Source of the DNA: Epiperipatus broadwayi
Taxonomy: Eukaryota > Onychophora > Udeonychophora > Euonychophora > Peripatidae
Reading direction: 5' to 3'
Assembly (NCBI GenBank): GCA_028023455.1
Contig: JAQFVV010000187.1
Location: 370,001-434,000, forward strand
DNA length: 64,000 nucleotides
Made by a program: the position numbers and the translations under genes. Numbering within the stretch: position 1 is the first letter of the stretch; each line of letters starts with the position of its first letter. Below are positions 13,262-25,300 of the stretch, one piece after another. The notes beneath the pieces were generated by a model, which worked only from the letters and a program-made list of their open reading frames with translations, was not told where the DNA came from and ran no database searches.

Positions 13262-13545
13262 TCATTAACAATAACTTTTGTTTATCATTTTATTTTAACA
13301 TAATGCGAGTCATACAATTACTAAATGAAGATTGGATAAGTGGGATCATCCTTAGTCTCATTAACAATAACTTTTGATAAACAGAGCAAAACTCTCCATA
13401 CAGTATTGCTAGTATAGGAAATGTGATCATGTGATGCTTAGTGGTTTAACAATAACTTTTGTTTATTATTTTATTTCTACATAATGCGAGTCATACAATT
13501 ACAAAATGAAGATTGGATAAGTAGGATCATCCTTAATCTCATCTC
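13262..13545. repeat. Direct duplication, period about 181 bp
   Basis: A segment with AACAATAACTTTTGTTTAT..., ATAATGCGAGTCATACAATTA and GATTGGATAAGT.GGATCATCC at 13,267-13,360 is repeated at 13,448-13,541 with few changes. A shorter AACAATAACTTTTG also recurs between them. Confidence 0.8.
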
Positions 13546-14530
13546 TTCAAAGACTGATAACCCAGCTTTATTATATCATTATGAAGGATAATTATTCATT
13601 ATTCAAACTTATTAACTTAAACTTTACAATGCAAAAATAAATTTAAATCTTAATCCAATGTATGTATACACTAACATTCCTATCCTTACTGAGTATATCC
13701 ACAGATTAGGATTTTATAAATATTATTTTGTTTTGGAAATCTTTTATTAATGGTATGAGAATACGATAAGAAAGATCAATTATACAATTGTAATCATATA
13801 TTCCGAATAACAAAGATCTAACCAATAAATTAATTGTAGCAAACCTTGAACATTTAATATTGTCATTGTCCTAGTATAGGTATTTAATATTACATAAAAT
13901 AAGTCTTACTTTGTAGTCTGTAAATATTCAAACATTATTAAGCAAACTTAGGGTATCTATACCTACATTTTATCACTAAATTGAAACTAATATTTCCAAT
14001 CTTCCCCTTTATATAATTCTAAATTACAGTTGGATGAAATTTAACCTGTTATCAAAAGAAATAAATTAGAATTTTAAAAAAATACAAAGAAAAAGATTAT
14101 ATATGTATTAATCCTGTATAGTCAAGCCGATGATTAAATTATATTGATGGATGTTCAAGGAATTTTCTTTTAGGAAATCCTTTCATTTTCCCCATTTAAA
14201 ATCCATTATATCACATTCGAATATTCATGATGGCGATTCCATTTCTTTCATCTACAATATTCTTTTCAATCTAAGAATTTTTCTTGGTTTATTGTAATAT
14301 ATTTTAGTGCTACATTCAGCATGACTGGATAGATTTTGACTTCCATTAAAATTCAAATCTAACATTATGGTTGTATGGTGAACAATTTTATCTCCACGAT
14401 GTCTCCTCTCTTTTAGCCAGATATAGCTATGTAACTATGTTGATAAATTTACTTGAAGTTCTTAGTTTTATTAAAAATTAATAGTGGATTTTTAGTTAAA
14501 AAGCCTCAAAGTAAGCTTGAGATGATTTCT
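13546..14530. other. AT-rich non-coding region
   Basis: No gene or repeat that I can support. Confidence 0.4.
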
Positions 14531-14534
14531 TACT

Positions 14535-14715
14535 CTTATAACGGATAGAATGAATACCACTGGGCCCCAAAGTTGATGGTGCCAGATATAATGGACAGAA
14601 TGATTACCACTGGCCCCAAAGTTGATGGCGCCAGATATAACGGACGGAACTCTTCATCAACAATCATAAGCTAACCAAACCCAACAATGGTGTTCCAGAT
14701 GTAACGGATGGTCAA
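14535..14715. repeat. Tandem repeat, unit about 60 bp, two full copies and decayed third
   Basis: Units of the form TAACGGA.AGAATGA.TACCACTGG..CCCCAAAGTTGATGG.GCCAGATATAA lie at about 14,540-14,600 and 14,600-14,655. A degraded copy ends with GTTCCAGATGTAACGGATGG near 14,710. The unit is GC-richer than its surroundings. Confidence 0.7.
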
Positions 14716-17300
14716 CTAACTTGCAGACTGTAATACTATGCAGATGTAGCAATATGGTGTGGGATAAGTTAATATGCTCTAATTTATTGCCCCTAATGAA
14801 ACAATCTGCAGAGACCTACCAGGCTTAGAAGAGGAAAAGGGTTGTATCTAACTATGTTCAGACTGTGGGTCTTCTGATAGAATGCTAATGAGAACCTGAT
14901 GAAATGCTTAACCAATGATTGCATATACTTTAATTGACTAACTATATCCCTATTTACTAATATTAAATGCAATTTAGGTTAGTTCATCCACTTTCCCTCC
15001 TTATTAAATTCCGTTATGCCCTATATTCAAACCCAGAGAGAATATTGCCTTTGACTTCTTTAACAGGTATGAACAGATACACACAGCAACTCCTGCACCT
15101 ACATATAGGTTATAACTAGCATTTATTATATTTGTTTTATTTTCAAGCTTTTATATGATAAGAAAAATAGATGTGTATGCATGCATAATTGTTTACAAAC
15201 TATGAAATGTCAGGACAACTCAATAAACCAGAGACTGGAATAATACAAACTCTTAAACATTTATTAACAATAATAAATATCATAAAGTATAACAATAGTA
15301 ATGATAAAAAACTAAAAATAATAATCATATGTACATGTGTCACGTGTGAACCCCTACCATTTTAGTAATTAATGATTATTATAATCCAACCCTTATACCC
15401 CATGGTAGAAATACACCTATGTCACTCATTCTTTACAAATCATAATTATATAGAAAAATAAACTTGTTATTTAAAATAATTGAGATGCTGGCTAGCTAAT
15501 TATATATTTGCAGATGTTAACAACCTATTTAACAAGTTCCCCCAATTTACATATATGATAGAGATAGATACTAGTTGATTGGTCAAACATACTGGAAAAT
15601 ATATACACAAGGTTAATCAACAAAATAAAACATATAATGAGTTCTGTATAAATGTTGCAATTTAATCTATGAAAATAAATGTAGAGAATCTTACCTTAAT
15701 ATTTATGAGGATAACCTGATGTGAAGCAGGTGGGTTAACCTAAATTTTATTTACAATGAAAATAGAAAAATATCAAAGTGAATAATCCTCCCTTTCTTCC
15801 TTGCTAATTCTATAAAAAAATGAGGCTTCAGCATCAGAGTGTGAAAATACAACAGATAACATGAATTAAAAAATAAATAAACAAAAATTTACAATATTGA
15901 TTCTTTGATTAAAAAATTGTAATTGGAACAAAGTTCATAAAAATCATCCTAATGGAGGTAGTAATAGTTGATAGTTAGGCAAGTTGTTCTTCAAAGCAGT
16001 TTCACTTAGCAAATCATTTTCCTTAGCAAGGATAGATAGGTACAATGGTGTCTCCTGTAGTTGTGTTTAATGGTAAACATCTTGATCCTCACTTGATTCA
16101 CCATTAAGTATTCCAATGCTTGTTTACTTTGGGCTGCAGGCATCTTCTTGTGAGTTTACAATAAAGTAGAAAAATACATATATAGAGGTTTAATGCAGCT
16201 GGTAGGAAATACCATGATACACAATAACATGTGTTGCTCTAGCCCATATTCATATTAAAGTACAATTTAATAATTATTTGTAATCATAAATTTTTATTGG
16301 ATAATATAGAAGCGCTTTATGTATATATATATTGTAACGATATATAAATATGTCATTACATTAATTTAAAATAAAAACTTAAAAGTTTGCAAATAAAAGT
16401 AAAAAATTAAACGCTAAAATTAAAATGTTTGTTAAACGTATATACATTCGCACAGATGCCAAACTTTAAAAATATTTTTTTTTAAAAAAAAAAACAAATA
16501 AATAAGTATTTGAACGTACTTTTTTATAAAAAAAAAAGTACAAGATTTAAAAATAAAAACAGGTATTAATTAATTCTTGTAATCTGTAAATGGAAATGAT
16601 TGTTTATAAATTGTTTGAAAAGCAAGCTAGCCTTGGGCTCTTGTATAATTAAAATGATCTGATGAAAGATAGACAAGAAAATAAAGAGAAATTAGCTTGA
16701 CCAATGGAAGCACTAAGCCTTGGCTCGGACCCTACCGAAAGTGATGGATTAGTGACGTTTTGTTGATTGAATCCGTGTGGATAATATAAAAAGGGAAATA
16801 GTTTTTTCTGACAGTTCCAGCGTTTTGTGTTTGAGAGATGTGGTAGGACGCACATACCACACTCTCTATAAAAAAAAATGAAAAGACTGTGATACCTTGA
16901 ACCAGCTATTGCCATCTCCAGAACATTATCTTCCAATGGAGGCATCGCGGGAATTAAAAGCAGAAACCTGGACTCTTCTACCGTGAGCTATGAACTTTAC
17001 AAATTAATAACAACAACAAAAAAGTAATTAAGAACTTTCGTCATTGTTTTTTTTTAAAGATTCAGCTAATTTAAATTTTAAAATGAACTCTTATTTGATT
17101 TTCAAATTAATAATTGATTGTTTAAATTTATATAGTTAAGTTTTGCTAAAATCATTTCCATTTTATTATTTTTATTTGTAGTAATATTTATTGTAGAAAT
17201 TATTAAATGCATTACATTTAAATTGGGTATAGACATTGCATAGATTCGTTAGCGGTTGATTATGTTGTGGTTTTCACAGTCGATTAGAATATATAAGTCA
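14716..17300. other. AT-rich non-coding region
   Basis: Contains a TATATATATTGTAACGA junction near 16,325-16,340. The 98-codon minus-strand frame at 16,649-16,945 has no splice context or recognisable motif, and I do not call it. Confidence 0.35.
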
Positions 17301-17304
17301 ACAT

Positions 17305-17345
17305 GTCACTGCGGTGTCTTATGATGAACACCAAAGGGTCTCCTG
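17305..17345 (+). repeat. Short repeat E, copy 1
   Basis: GTCACTGCGG..TCTTATGATGA at 17,305-17,327 recurs at 33,106 as GTCACTGCGG..CCTTATGATGA, in the same orientation. Flanks beyond about 35 bp do not clearly match. Function unknown. Confidence 0.45.
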
Positions 17346-20130
17346 TATTCCCTCAGCAATTGACGTTATCGATTGACTTTGTATTTTGATCGGTTGTGTT
17401 TAATTTGGAATGTTTTTGACCGTGGAATCTAGGCAGCCGATCTATACTCGACATTATAAAACAAATTGTATAAAAATAATCTGTGCGAACGTATTTAAAT
17501 GTTAAATTTAAGTTGGGCGTGAATGGCTATATAGTTTTGTAAAGTTATATTAAGGGAGGGTAATCTTAGGTTATTCATTTCATAGTTGAATTGGTTCAAT
17601 GGATTGGATATATTTGTGTAATTGTAGATGTAGTATGAGATCCGCTACGGGCAGGATTATATATATACGCCACACACCTTCTGTTTGCCTATGGATGGGT
17701 TTGTAAGATGGCAAAGGACCGCAGTCCATTCCTATGGAGTTTTATGTTTATTGTTCTACTCGCCAACAGATGTAACATTCCTGTTGGTGGAGAGACAATG
17801 TCTTCTCTAATTCTACTTACTGATCAGATGTACATTCCTGACAGTATAGTATTTTGTGTTGTCGTATTTTCATGCTACATTGAATACATAAATGTATCAG
17901 ATGGATTGGCGCCAGTTTGATTGCGAAATTTGTTGCCTAAGGTTAAATCAGGGAAGAATATTTTCTTTTCAAATGCAGATCTATGTAGTCTATTCATACT
18001 CGACTTACTAAATAAATATTAAACTCATGGTTGTAATTTACTTAAATGTAAAACTAAAGTTAATATAAAAATCTAAAATGTTAAATTTATTCCTCAAAAT
18101 TTAGAATGTTATTTTATATGTGCATAAATAAATATTTTTATGTGTTAATTTCTGGCAGTGGCTTTTATTCTTTTATATTTAAGATATAAAATTTATATTT
18201 TATTATCTCTGCTACTCCACTGAGCTAGTGACTTGGGCTAACGATCTGAATATTTAAATAAAGTGGAATCTTAACAGCGTGTATCTGCCTACTCTATAAA
18301 TTTTTCTAGGTTTAAATGCCTAGATGGCGCCCCGTAGAGCAGATATCATAGTTTGCGGTTAGATTCGATCTTCACTTTCATTTCGATCATTATAATATTA
18401 AGAAAATTCATTTTTCTTTTCCAATTTTTAGCAGATTAATTCTCGTTATTCTTTTTGAAAAAGATTTAAAATATTTAAAATTACTCCAACAACTTTTAAA
18501 ACATGCTTTAATTATTACAAAATTTATCAGTTATTCTTCCTTCTTGTTTCACTTTCTTTCCTCTGAATTTGATAAACTTTTAGTTACAGCATTTGACTTT
18601 TAAAAATGTTTATAATTTAAATAAAAGGAAAAGCAAGACTCCATTTTAGCATTCTAAATTTTAGTTTAAACTATTGTCTATTGTTACAGCTGCTCTCTCT
18701 TGACAAGAAGAACGATTTGTAAAAAGTTTCTATTTTTATACAATTTGTTCATGTATATCTGGAACGCTGAGATTTTTAACTGCCTATTGTTTAAATTTAT
18801 TTAGATTTTTAAATGCCTATTGTTTAAATACATTTCATTTATTACAAATAAAAAAAAATAAAATAATAAAATCAGTTTTACTTTCACATATCACCATCTA
18901 ACTTAATTTCAGCCTATCCTTAAATCATTTGATTACAAATTAACATTCAATATTAAAATATATATATACATTACAGTGTTTAATCAAATAGTTTATATAT
19001 ATACAATATTACTTTTCAAAATATAGATCGTATTTTATTTATAATAAAATAATAATTTATTATGTATTATATGTATATATGTAATAATAACAAACAAATA
19101 ATCTTCCCACTATTAATAAAATTCCAAATGGGTTGGGTTCAATAAGCAGGCTTGATCTTTTTATAAATATGTGCATTGTAAGCTACCCTTTACCCTCTTA
19201 ATGCTAAAATTCGTTATTATTGTGAATAAAATATTTTCCCTATTTGTAAAATAACTTTTTACAAAATATTTAGTTCATTCGTATTGATGCAGTTTTCTCC
19301 TTATTTCCTGTTGTTGTCTTCTTCTTTGGGGATATGATGGTTCAATGGTGGTTGTTCTATGGTTTTGAATAGTGGGTTTGAATTTAGATTTTATTAAAAT
19401 GCTTATTGCATAGCTAATGTTATTTCCAAATCTGTCCTTTTGTTTTCTGAAGAAAAATCTTTCATTTTTTTCCTCTCTTTTTTTTTTTCTGAATGAGCTG
19501 TTCTATCTGGTTTCATATATATTGTTCTCCATATCGATTTGAGTTCACATTTTTATTTCAATTACGATGTCAATTGAATATCTGAATGTTAAATGTAATG
19601 GATTAACAAGTACTAAAGTTTAATTGTTATTTCTTTCTTTTGATTTTTATAAATTGCTTACTTTTTTGAAGTTTGACTATCTATAAGTCAGTATTGTCAA
19701 GAATTGCTAAAAATGTAATTTTAACTGACAATTTTACCCAGGATTATTACTATATAATTAATAATATGCTTTTGATTATTGCTGGTAGGTTTAGTCTCTA
19801 AGATGGATGTGTGTGTGGTGCTTTTTGTGTGGTCAGTTTAATATATTCTTACAATATATATATATATATACAAATAATTAATTAAAAACTATTATAATAA
19901 CAATCAAAATAATAACTATAATGGTAATTAAGTATTATATACAATCAAAGCATTTTTATGGGTTTTTATCTACATAAATTATATAACCTAAATACATTTT
20001 TAATATCAGAAAATTAAGTGTATACTAAGATACTGCTTAAATCTTTTATTTTTTAGAAATACATTGAGTAGACTTTGATGTAAATTTTCTTCTAAACTGT
20101 TTCACACAAATGCTTTCTAAAATATGCTAA
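17346..20130. other. Non-coding region
   Basis: The 70-codon plus-strand frame at 17,708-17,920 (MAKDRSPFLW...) has a hydrophobic segment but no splice context or similarity, so I leave it uncalled. The TGGCGCC strings at 17,907 and 18,329 resemble retroviral-type primer sites, but no LTR pair is visible. TA tracts occur near 19,855. Confidence 0.3.
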
Positions 20131-20138
20131 AGCAAGTT

Positions 20139-20275
20139 AATAAAGAGAAGGGAAATAAAATCCTGTCATGCACTCTTCACAAATTTACAGCTCAGTTTAA
20201 AAACATAAGTGGGGTGAGTACATGTAAATTCGTAAAGAGTGCATGACCGAAGGTTATATTTCTTTTCTCTTTATT
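20139..20275. mobile_element. Foldback MITE, 137 bp
   Basis: The left arm AATAAAGAGAAGGGAAATAA... with TCATGCACTCTTCAC.AATTTACA is the reverse complement of the right arm ...CTCTTTATT, arms about 47 bp with a few mismatches and about 40 bp between. No coding capacity. The TCATGCACTCTT core is almost perfectly conserved in both arms. It is probably a MITE of an unassigned cut-and-paste family. Confidence 0.7.
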
Positions 20276-20689
20276 ACATATACAGTCATTGCTATATAAA
20301 TAAACTATTTATTAAAGCCAGTTAAACAAAATGTGAATATATTGTTTGATATCCAGCCATATTTTCTTTTTTCCAATAAAAACATTTGATACTATTATAT
20401 ATTAATATGTAATTAACTCGGCTGTATTTGACGAGGGAGTGGAATAAATAAAAAAAAATTACTTGTTGTAGTGATTATCATTTTAAACAACTCCATGTGT
20501 GTGTTAAATAAATTAAGCGTAGTAATGTTTTTAAAAGTAAATTCTCTAACAACTGCTATCTTATACATTCTTTTTCAAAGAATGCCAGTCTAATAATTTA
20601 CTGATTAATAATTAAACCAAAAATGTTCTTTTTTTAAAAACATTATAGGTTTTTTTTTTTTCTTTGATATTTAAATACAAATATAGTAT

Positions 20690-21060
20690 AAATACTTAAG
20701 GTAGATGTAATTAGAGGGGAATTGAACCCAGCTTTCAAGCTCTCTTCAGTCATCCAATCCATCATATACAACAGATATACATGACCACACACATGTGAAA
20801 AAGATAAATAATCTCCAATATAAGTATTTCGTGCTGAACCAGCACTCATCAGTTGATCCAGATTATCATCTTCCTCACATATATATAATCAGTGCTCTGT
20901 TTATATTAAAATAACAAATGTTCAAATTTTAATGAGCAGGCTTCAAACTTCTTCAACTCTTCAGCCATCTATATCATTGACAATCTAATGATAGCATGTT
21001 CAAATCTCTTGTTTGTCAATTTTGTTGTCATAATCATAGTATATAGAAGAGGAATGGGCA
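20690..21060 (-). mobile_element. Hammerhead-bearing repeat, family A copy 1
   Basis: About 370 bp, matching 39,690-40,035 in the same orientation. On the minus strand the order is: a GGCTGAAGAGTTG region, CAGAGCACTGATTATATATATG, a canonical hammerhead (20,808-20,866), then GGATGACTGAAGAGAGC and a near-perfect polymerase III B box GGTTCAATTCC at about 20,724-20,734. No protein is encoded. Organisation fits a pLTR of a Penelope-like element or a non-autonomous retrozyme-like unit. Confidence 0.65.
20808..20866 (-). ncRNA. Hammerhead ribozyme, canonical core (family A1)
   Basis: Read on the minus strand: CTGATGA core (20,852-20,846), stem II GTGCT/AGCAC (5 perfect pairs, loop GGTTC), GAAA (20,830-20,827), a tiny stem III ATA/TAT with a 2-nt loop, and predicted cleavage after A (UA triplet) between 20,819 and 20,818. 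Stem I closes with TCAA/TTGG, a 3-nt bulge GGA and then seven pairs ATAATCT/AGATTAT. All invariant nucleotides (C3, U4, G5, A6, G8, A9, G12, A13, A14) are present. The very short stem III is typical of type I hammerheads in Penelope-like elements, which often act as dimers. Activity is untested. Confidence 0.75.
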
Positions 21061-21099
21061 TAATACAGGTTGAATCTGTAACATTTAAATAAAAGTATA

Positions 21100-21375
21100 G
21101 TATCTTTACTTAAGCTACATGTAATTAGAGAGGATTTGAACCTAAATTTTCAAGCTCTTTCAGTCATTCACTCCATCTTATACAACCAAACACTGATTAT
21201 ATATATGTGCGTGGAAGATGATGAGCTGGACCAACTGATGAGTGCTGGTTCAGCATAAAATATATATATTGGGGATCATTTATCTTTTTCACATTATGTA
21301 AACATGTGTATCGGTTGTATAAAATGGAACGGATGACTGAAAGGAGTTTGAAAATCTGGGTTCAAATCTCCCGTA
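21100..21375 (+). mobile_element. Family A copy 2 with inverted flanks
   Basis: A segment at 21,125-21,185 (with GGATTTGAACC, a B box on the minus strand) is the reverse complement of 21,303-21,371, and a plus-strand hammerhead lies between. It is inverted relative to copy 1, 300 bp away. Inverted partial pLTR arrangements are characteristic of Penelope-like elements. Confidence 0.6.
21220..21280 (+). ncRNA. Hammerhead ribozyme relic, G12 lost (family A2)
   Basis: CTGATGA at 21,235-21,241, stem II GTGCT/AGCAT (one G-U pair, loop GGTTC), then AAAA where GAAA is required. Stem I CCAA/TTGG is intact. The G12 to A change removes the general-base residue, so this copy should be inactive. Confidence 0.65.
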
Positions 21376-21551
21376 AAAAATTTTTTGATCTGATCACATT
21401 GTAAGATTGTAATTTCATCTCTAGTAATTTCATTAAAGCTAGAGATATTGTTGCATTTTTTAATTACTATTATTGTTATTTATTCCAGCATGGTTTCACA
21501 AAGTTAACAATCAAATAATTTATCAAAGTTTAGTTGTTTTAATATACATAT

Positions 21552-21557
21552 TTTATT
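21552..21557 (-). promoter_or_regulatory. Poly(A) signal AATAAA (minus strand)
   Basis: AATAAA on the minus strand 47 nt after the TGA of the terminal exon at 21,605-21,664. It would end the minus-strand gene near 21.53 kb. Confidence 0.4.
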
Positions 21558-21604
21558 AATATTATACAAATCAATTTTACAAAATATTATTCCTAGAGTG
21601 CTTG

Positions 21605-21664
21605 TCATAAGGTTTGCTTCTTAATAGCTGTTGCCGTATTCAATTGCTTTTTATTATTTGTACT
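21605..21664 (-). CDS. Candidate terminal exon of the minus-strand gene
   Basis: A strong acceptor (TTTATTTCAG) precedes a 19-codon open frame (STNNKKQL...IKKQTL) ending in TGA, with a poly(A) signal 47 nt on. Phase 0 is compatible with the exon ending at 28,129. It is basic and low-complexity and has no identifiable domain. It may be the C-terminus of the LRPPRC-like gene, which would then be much shorter than vertebrate LRPPRC (about 1,390 residues), or it may belong to another transcript. Confidence 0.35.
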   Translation of the reverse strand, partial: STNNKKQLNTATAIKKQTL

Positions 21665-21979
21665 CTGAAATAAATTAATGAAGAATCAAATTACAAAAAA
21701 AAAAAGAAAATCCATATTCTAAATTGCTTTTTTAAGAACTACTTTTATGCAAACATACATATATTTAATCTTTTATTTGATAATTTATTCTAAAACTATT
21801 ATATTCTAGATGGACTTCCATAGCACATTTAACAGCTTGCTTGCTATTTTGATGACTAAGAATATTGTTAATTTATTGATTATTTAGAAAGAATTATTAT
21901 GAATATACACATCACATATTTAAAAATAAATAAATATGTTTAAGTAATACAGAAACTTTAGATAACTCAACAAAGCAAG

Positions 21980-22315
21980 GAGATGAATGTTAGGAATAAC
22001 AAGAAGAGTTCATAAATGATAAACATAGATGAGAGAACAAACAGATGTTACTAACATCATTGAAAGAATTAAGAGACTGAAGTGGAGTTGGGTTGGGTAT
22101 ATTGTTAGAAGAGATCATAATAGATGGACAATTGAAATCTTAAACTGGACTCCAAGAGATTGTAAAAGATCCAGACAGAGACCACATGTGAAATAAGGAA
22201 ATATGCTGTTTGATGTGGAAAAGAGAGGCTGGAGATCTGAGAAACTGCATTGAATTTGGAGAGACTATCTGCAGTGAAGCGATAATGATTGAAAATGATG
22301 ATGATGAATACTTCT
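21980..22315 (+). pseudogene. RTE-like LINE reverse transcriptase C-terminus (degraded)
   Basis: Plus-strand translation with in-frame stops gives MLGITRR, MREQTDVTNIIERIKRLKWS, WVGYIVRRDHNRWT, WTPRDCKRSRQRP and a final acidic tail before GATGATGATGA. This is the classic region downstream of the RT in RTE-type LINEs (MLGxTxRDRxxN..IRxxT...KWxWxGH..R...RW......W.P...KR..GRP). It is 5' truncated, carries several stops, and is dead. The same family occurs at 48.5 and 59.5-61 kb on the minus strand. Confidence 0.8.
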
Positions 22316-25300
22316 AAATTAATAAACTAATTGTTATCAGTATCATGCTTTTATTTTATTTTTTTATAAATTTTAGTTTTTTCTAGCAAAAAAAGCTTTC
22401 ACTTGCTAATGTACATTTACTAAATGAGAAAATTTTTAAATACAGAGTAAAGGGTTGGTCTTTTCAAATTAACTTACGTGAAATTTACAACAGTTTTCAC
22501 AAATATGTTTTGATGAATTAAAAACGATGAATTACAAAGTATTTAGTTTTCTGCCATAAAAATAAATGTATACATATATGATTTATTTATTGAAATTAGG
22601 ATACTCTACATATATAACCTTTAAACATATGTCTAAATATCCAATACTAAGGAACTGATACACTATTGATGTGAAAATTTAATACAAATTCATTTCAGCT
22701 GCCCCTTTTCAGTCCAGCATAAATATCACTAACATTCAGCATATTTTTCAGTATGCCATTTTATCTCAGAACATGACCTATTTATACAGATTAATGATTT
22801 TGGTTCCCACAAACTTCAGAATCTCAATATTCAACCTTCTTTGTTTTACTAATCATTTCCATCCTTCCTCAACCCATTTTAAATAGTTCTAGAGATATGA
22901 CTACATTATTCTCTTCTGTAAATCCAAATGCTGCTTTTCATACAAGGCATGTTTTAATATATCATTCCTTCTACATGATTTATATTTATAATGCATACTG
23001 CCTATGGCCAAAGTACTCAAAGCAATCTATCATTTCATAACTTAATAGAGACACTAATACAATTTTTATCACCATTATTTTAATCTTCACATTTATAAAC
23101 TAAATTGAGTAGCAACTTTATTTTTTCCATCAATATTATCAATGGTTTAGACATTAAAAGTTATCACCTGATCACATATTTAACTGATTAAAAAATGGTT
23201 ATCACTCATGTTCAAACCCAGTCTTATTTTTACAATTATCCATTATAGCGTGATGAAAGACAATAAATAAACTGATCTCACTCCCTTTTTGATGTGAATT
23301 GCTTTAAACAAGCCATCTTTAGTATCATATCCAGATAATATATCTTGGCCTCTATTTGTTAGCAGAATTTAGAACAGCCTATGTCAAGACACATAAGTAA
23401 AAATCTATTTATAATCCAGAATGCAATCATTGTAGAGATATATTCATGTTTATCATTCTTCCTCCAAAAAATTAATATAGCAATGGTATTTCTAGTTGAC
23501 ATTTCCTTTCTAAAAGAAAATGAGTTCTATCATGAAATTGCTCCATATAATGATCCAATCACTTTTTTGTTATCTGAAGCAAAATCTTAGAAATGTGAAG
23601 GATCAAACAATTTGTAGTCTTTTCAGTCCGTACAAACTGTAGTATTGTCATTTAACTATTATAACCACAAATAATACTGTTCATCAGGCCATTCTCCATA
23701 TTCATACATATGAACAATCAGATCGTATAACCCATCCTGATTTTAAATACAACTCTGTTTTAATAATTCCAAAGGTACCTCATTAATTTGGCTGATAATG
23801 CTCTATCAAATTTTTTCTTTTGTAATAGGATGAAAACAATTACTACTATTCAAATCATTTTGGATTTTCCAATTCTAAGCAACAAGCTCTTATAATATAT
23901 ACTTTTTCAATATAATTTTTCCATTTTACATTTAGCACATGTTGATCATAAATTGAATCCCCATCCTTACTTTTATGACACCAGAATGTATTTTCTTCTT
24001 TATTATTAGTTTAATTAATGTTCTGATAAGGAAATTCCATTCTATTATTGTTTTACAATTTCTGTATTTTAAAACATCTATCCTCCCACCATCATACTTT
24101 AGTTTACACTTGTTGAATCCAAAATAACTTGGGACCTAGGGATACTGAAATTGCTGAAGAGCAGTTAATGTTATATTGCAAATTATTAGATAAGCATTTA
24201 CTGACCACAATGAACTATCATAAAGTCATGCAATTCTTGTTAGGATTCTTTTAAAATAATTATTTTGCTTCGTTATTAATAATTAACCATTCTTTTATTT
24301 ATGGCTTACATAATTAAAAAAATAATTTTCAATATCTTTTTCCAGTTCTCGTAAACATGGAATGATGGATAACATGTTTTTCAAATAATGTGAAAGGCAA
24401 AAATAACATAGTAATCCTCTTATTAGCTTATGCAAAGCTAGATAATTTTCTGAGAAATAATGAAAGTAATCTATGTTGAGAAATAATGGGGGTAAAGATA
24501 GAAGTAAACTTATTTACCAAATTATCTTCCACAGTTTTTTTTTTTTTATATTTTTATCTGATAAATAAGGTTTTTCAAAAATGATTTAAGATTTTGGATA
24601 TTGTATAAAAAATCTATATTAAATAAATCATATTATCCATTTCAAAGTACTTCGTGTATTGACCACAATGTTAGATAAATATGAAAAGCCTTATGGTATT
24701 TCAGTAAGACATTGATAGAATGATCTAATAAACTCGAAAAAAATCAATAATATTTATTTATAAGTAAATTTGTTCAAAAACTTTTTCCCTAAGTTCTTTC
24801 TTGTACTTTTATAGCTACTAAACTTTTAAAAATAATGATCATTATAATACAAGCTAATCTCTTATGCATATAAGAGATAGTTACTGCAAATTACAGCTAT
24901 ATTATTTAAATATAGTGTATAAATTTTTCACAAATCAATTATATGTAATCTGCAATAAAATAAAATATCTTTTATAATTATGATTTGTTTAAGATCATCT
25001 AACACCAAAATACTGTCATTCCTAAAGTCGTAATCATATATCAGTTAATTGGGAAACATGTCATTTGAGCAACCAAGTTGCAAACTGGGTTCATGCCATT
25101 AAACTGAATTTTATTTTATCAATTAGAATCTATTCTGAAATCAATTAACTCAATTTTACTATTCTACTAAAGCATATAAGGCATTCTGTGGTAATTTTTA
25201 TGATTACTGATAGTTTTGAGACTTTTTATTCTGAAAAAAAAACCAATTCATTTATATTCAAAATATAAAAATCAATAGGATTATAGATATATTACTTTGT

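Noticed and set aside
16649-16945. 98-codon minus-strand frame
   Set aside because: No splice context, domain or similarity. Such length is expected by chance in 64 kb of six frames.
17708-17920. 70-codon plus-strand frame with hydrophobic N-terminus
   Set aside because: Looks faintly like a signal peptide, but there is no donor site in frame, no partner exon and no family match.
19445-19470. CTGAAGAAAAATCTTTC as a hammerhead
   Set aside because: No GAAA after the stem and no stem I or III.
20724-20756. CTGAAGA..GAAAGC beside the B box, as an extra hammerhead
   Set aside because: Stem II would be four self-pairing nucleotides and the cleavage position would be G, which is not allowed.
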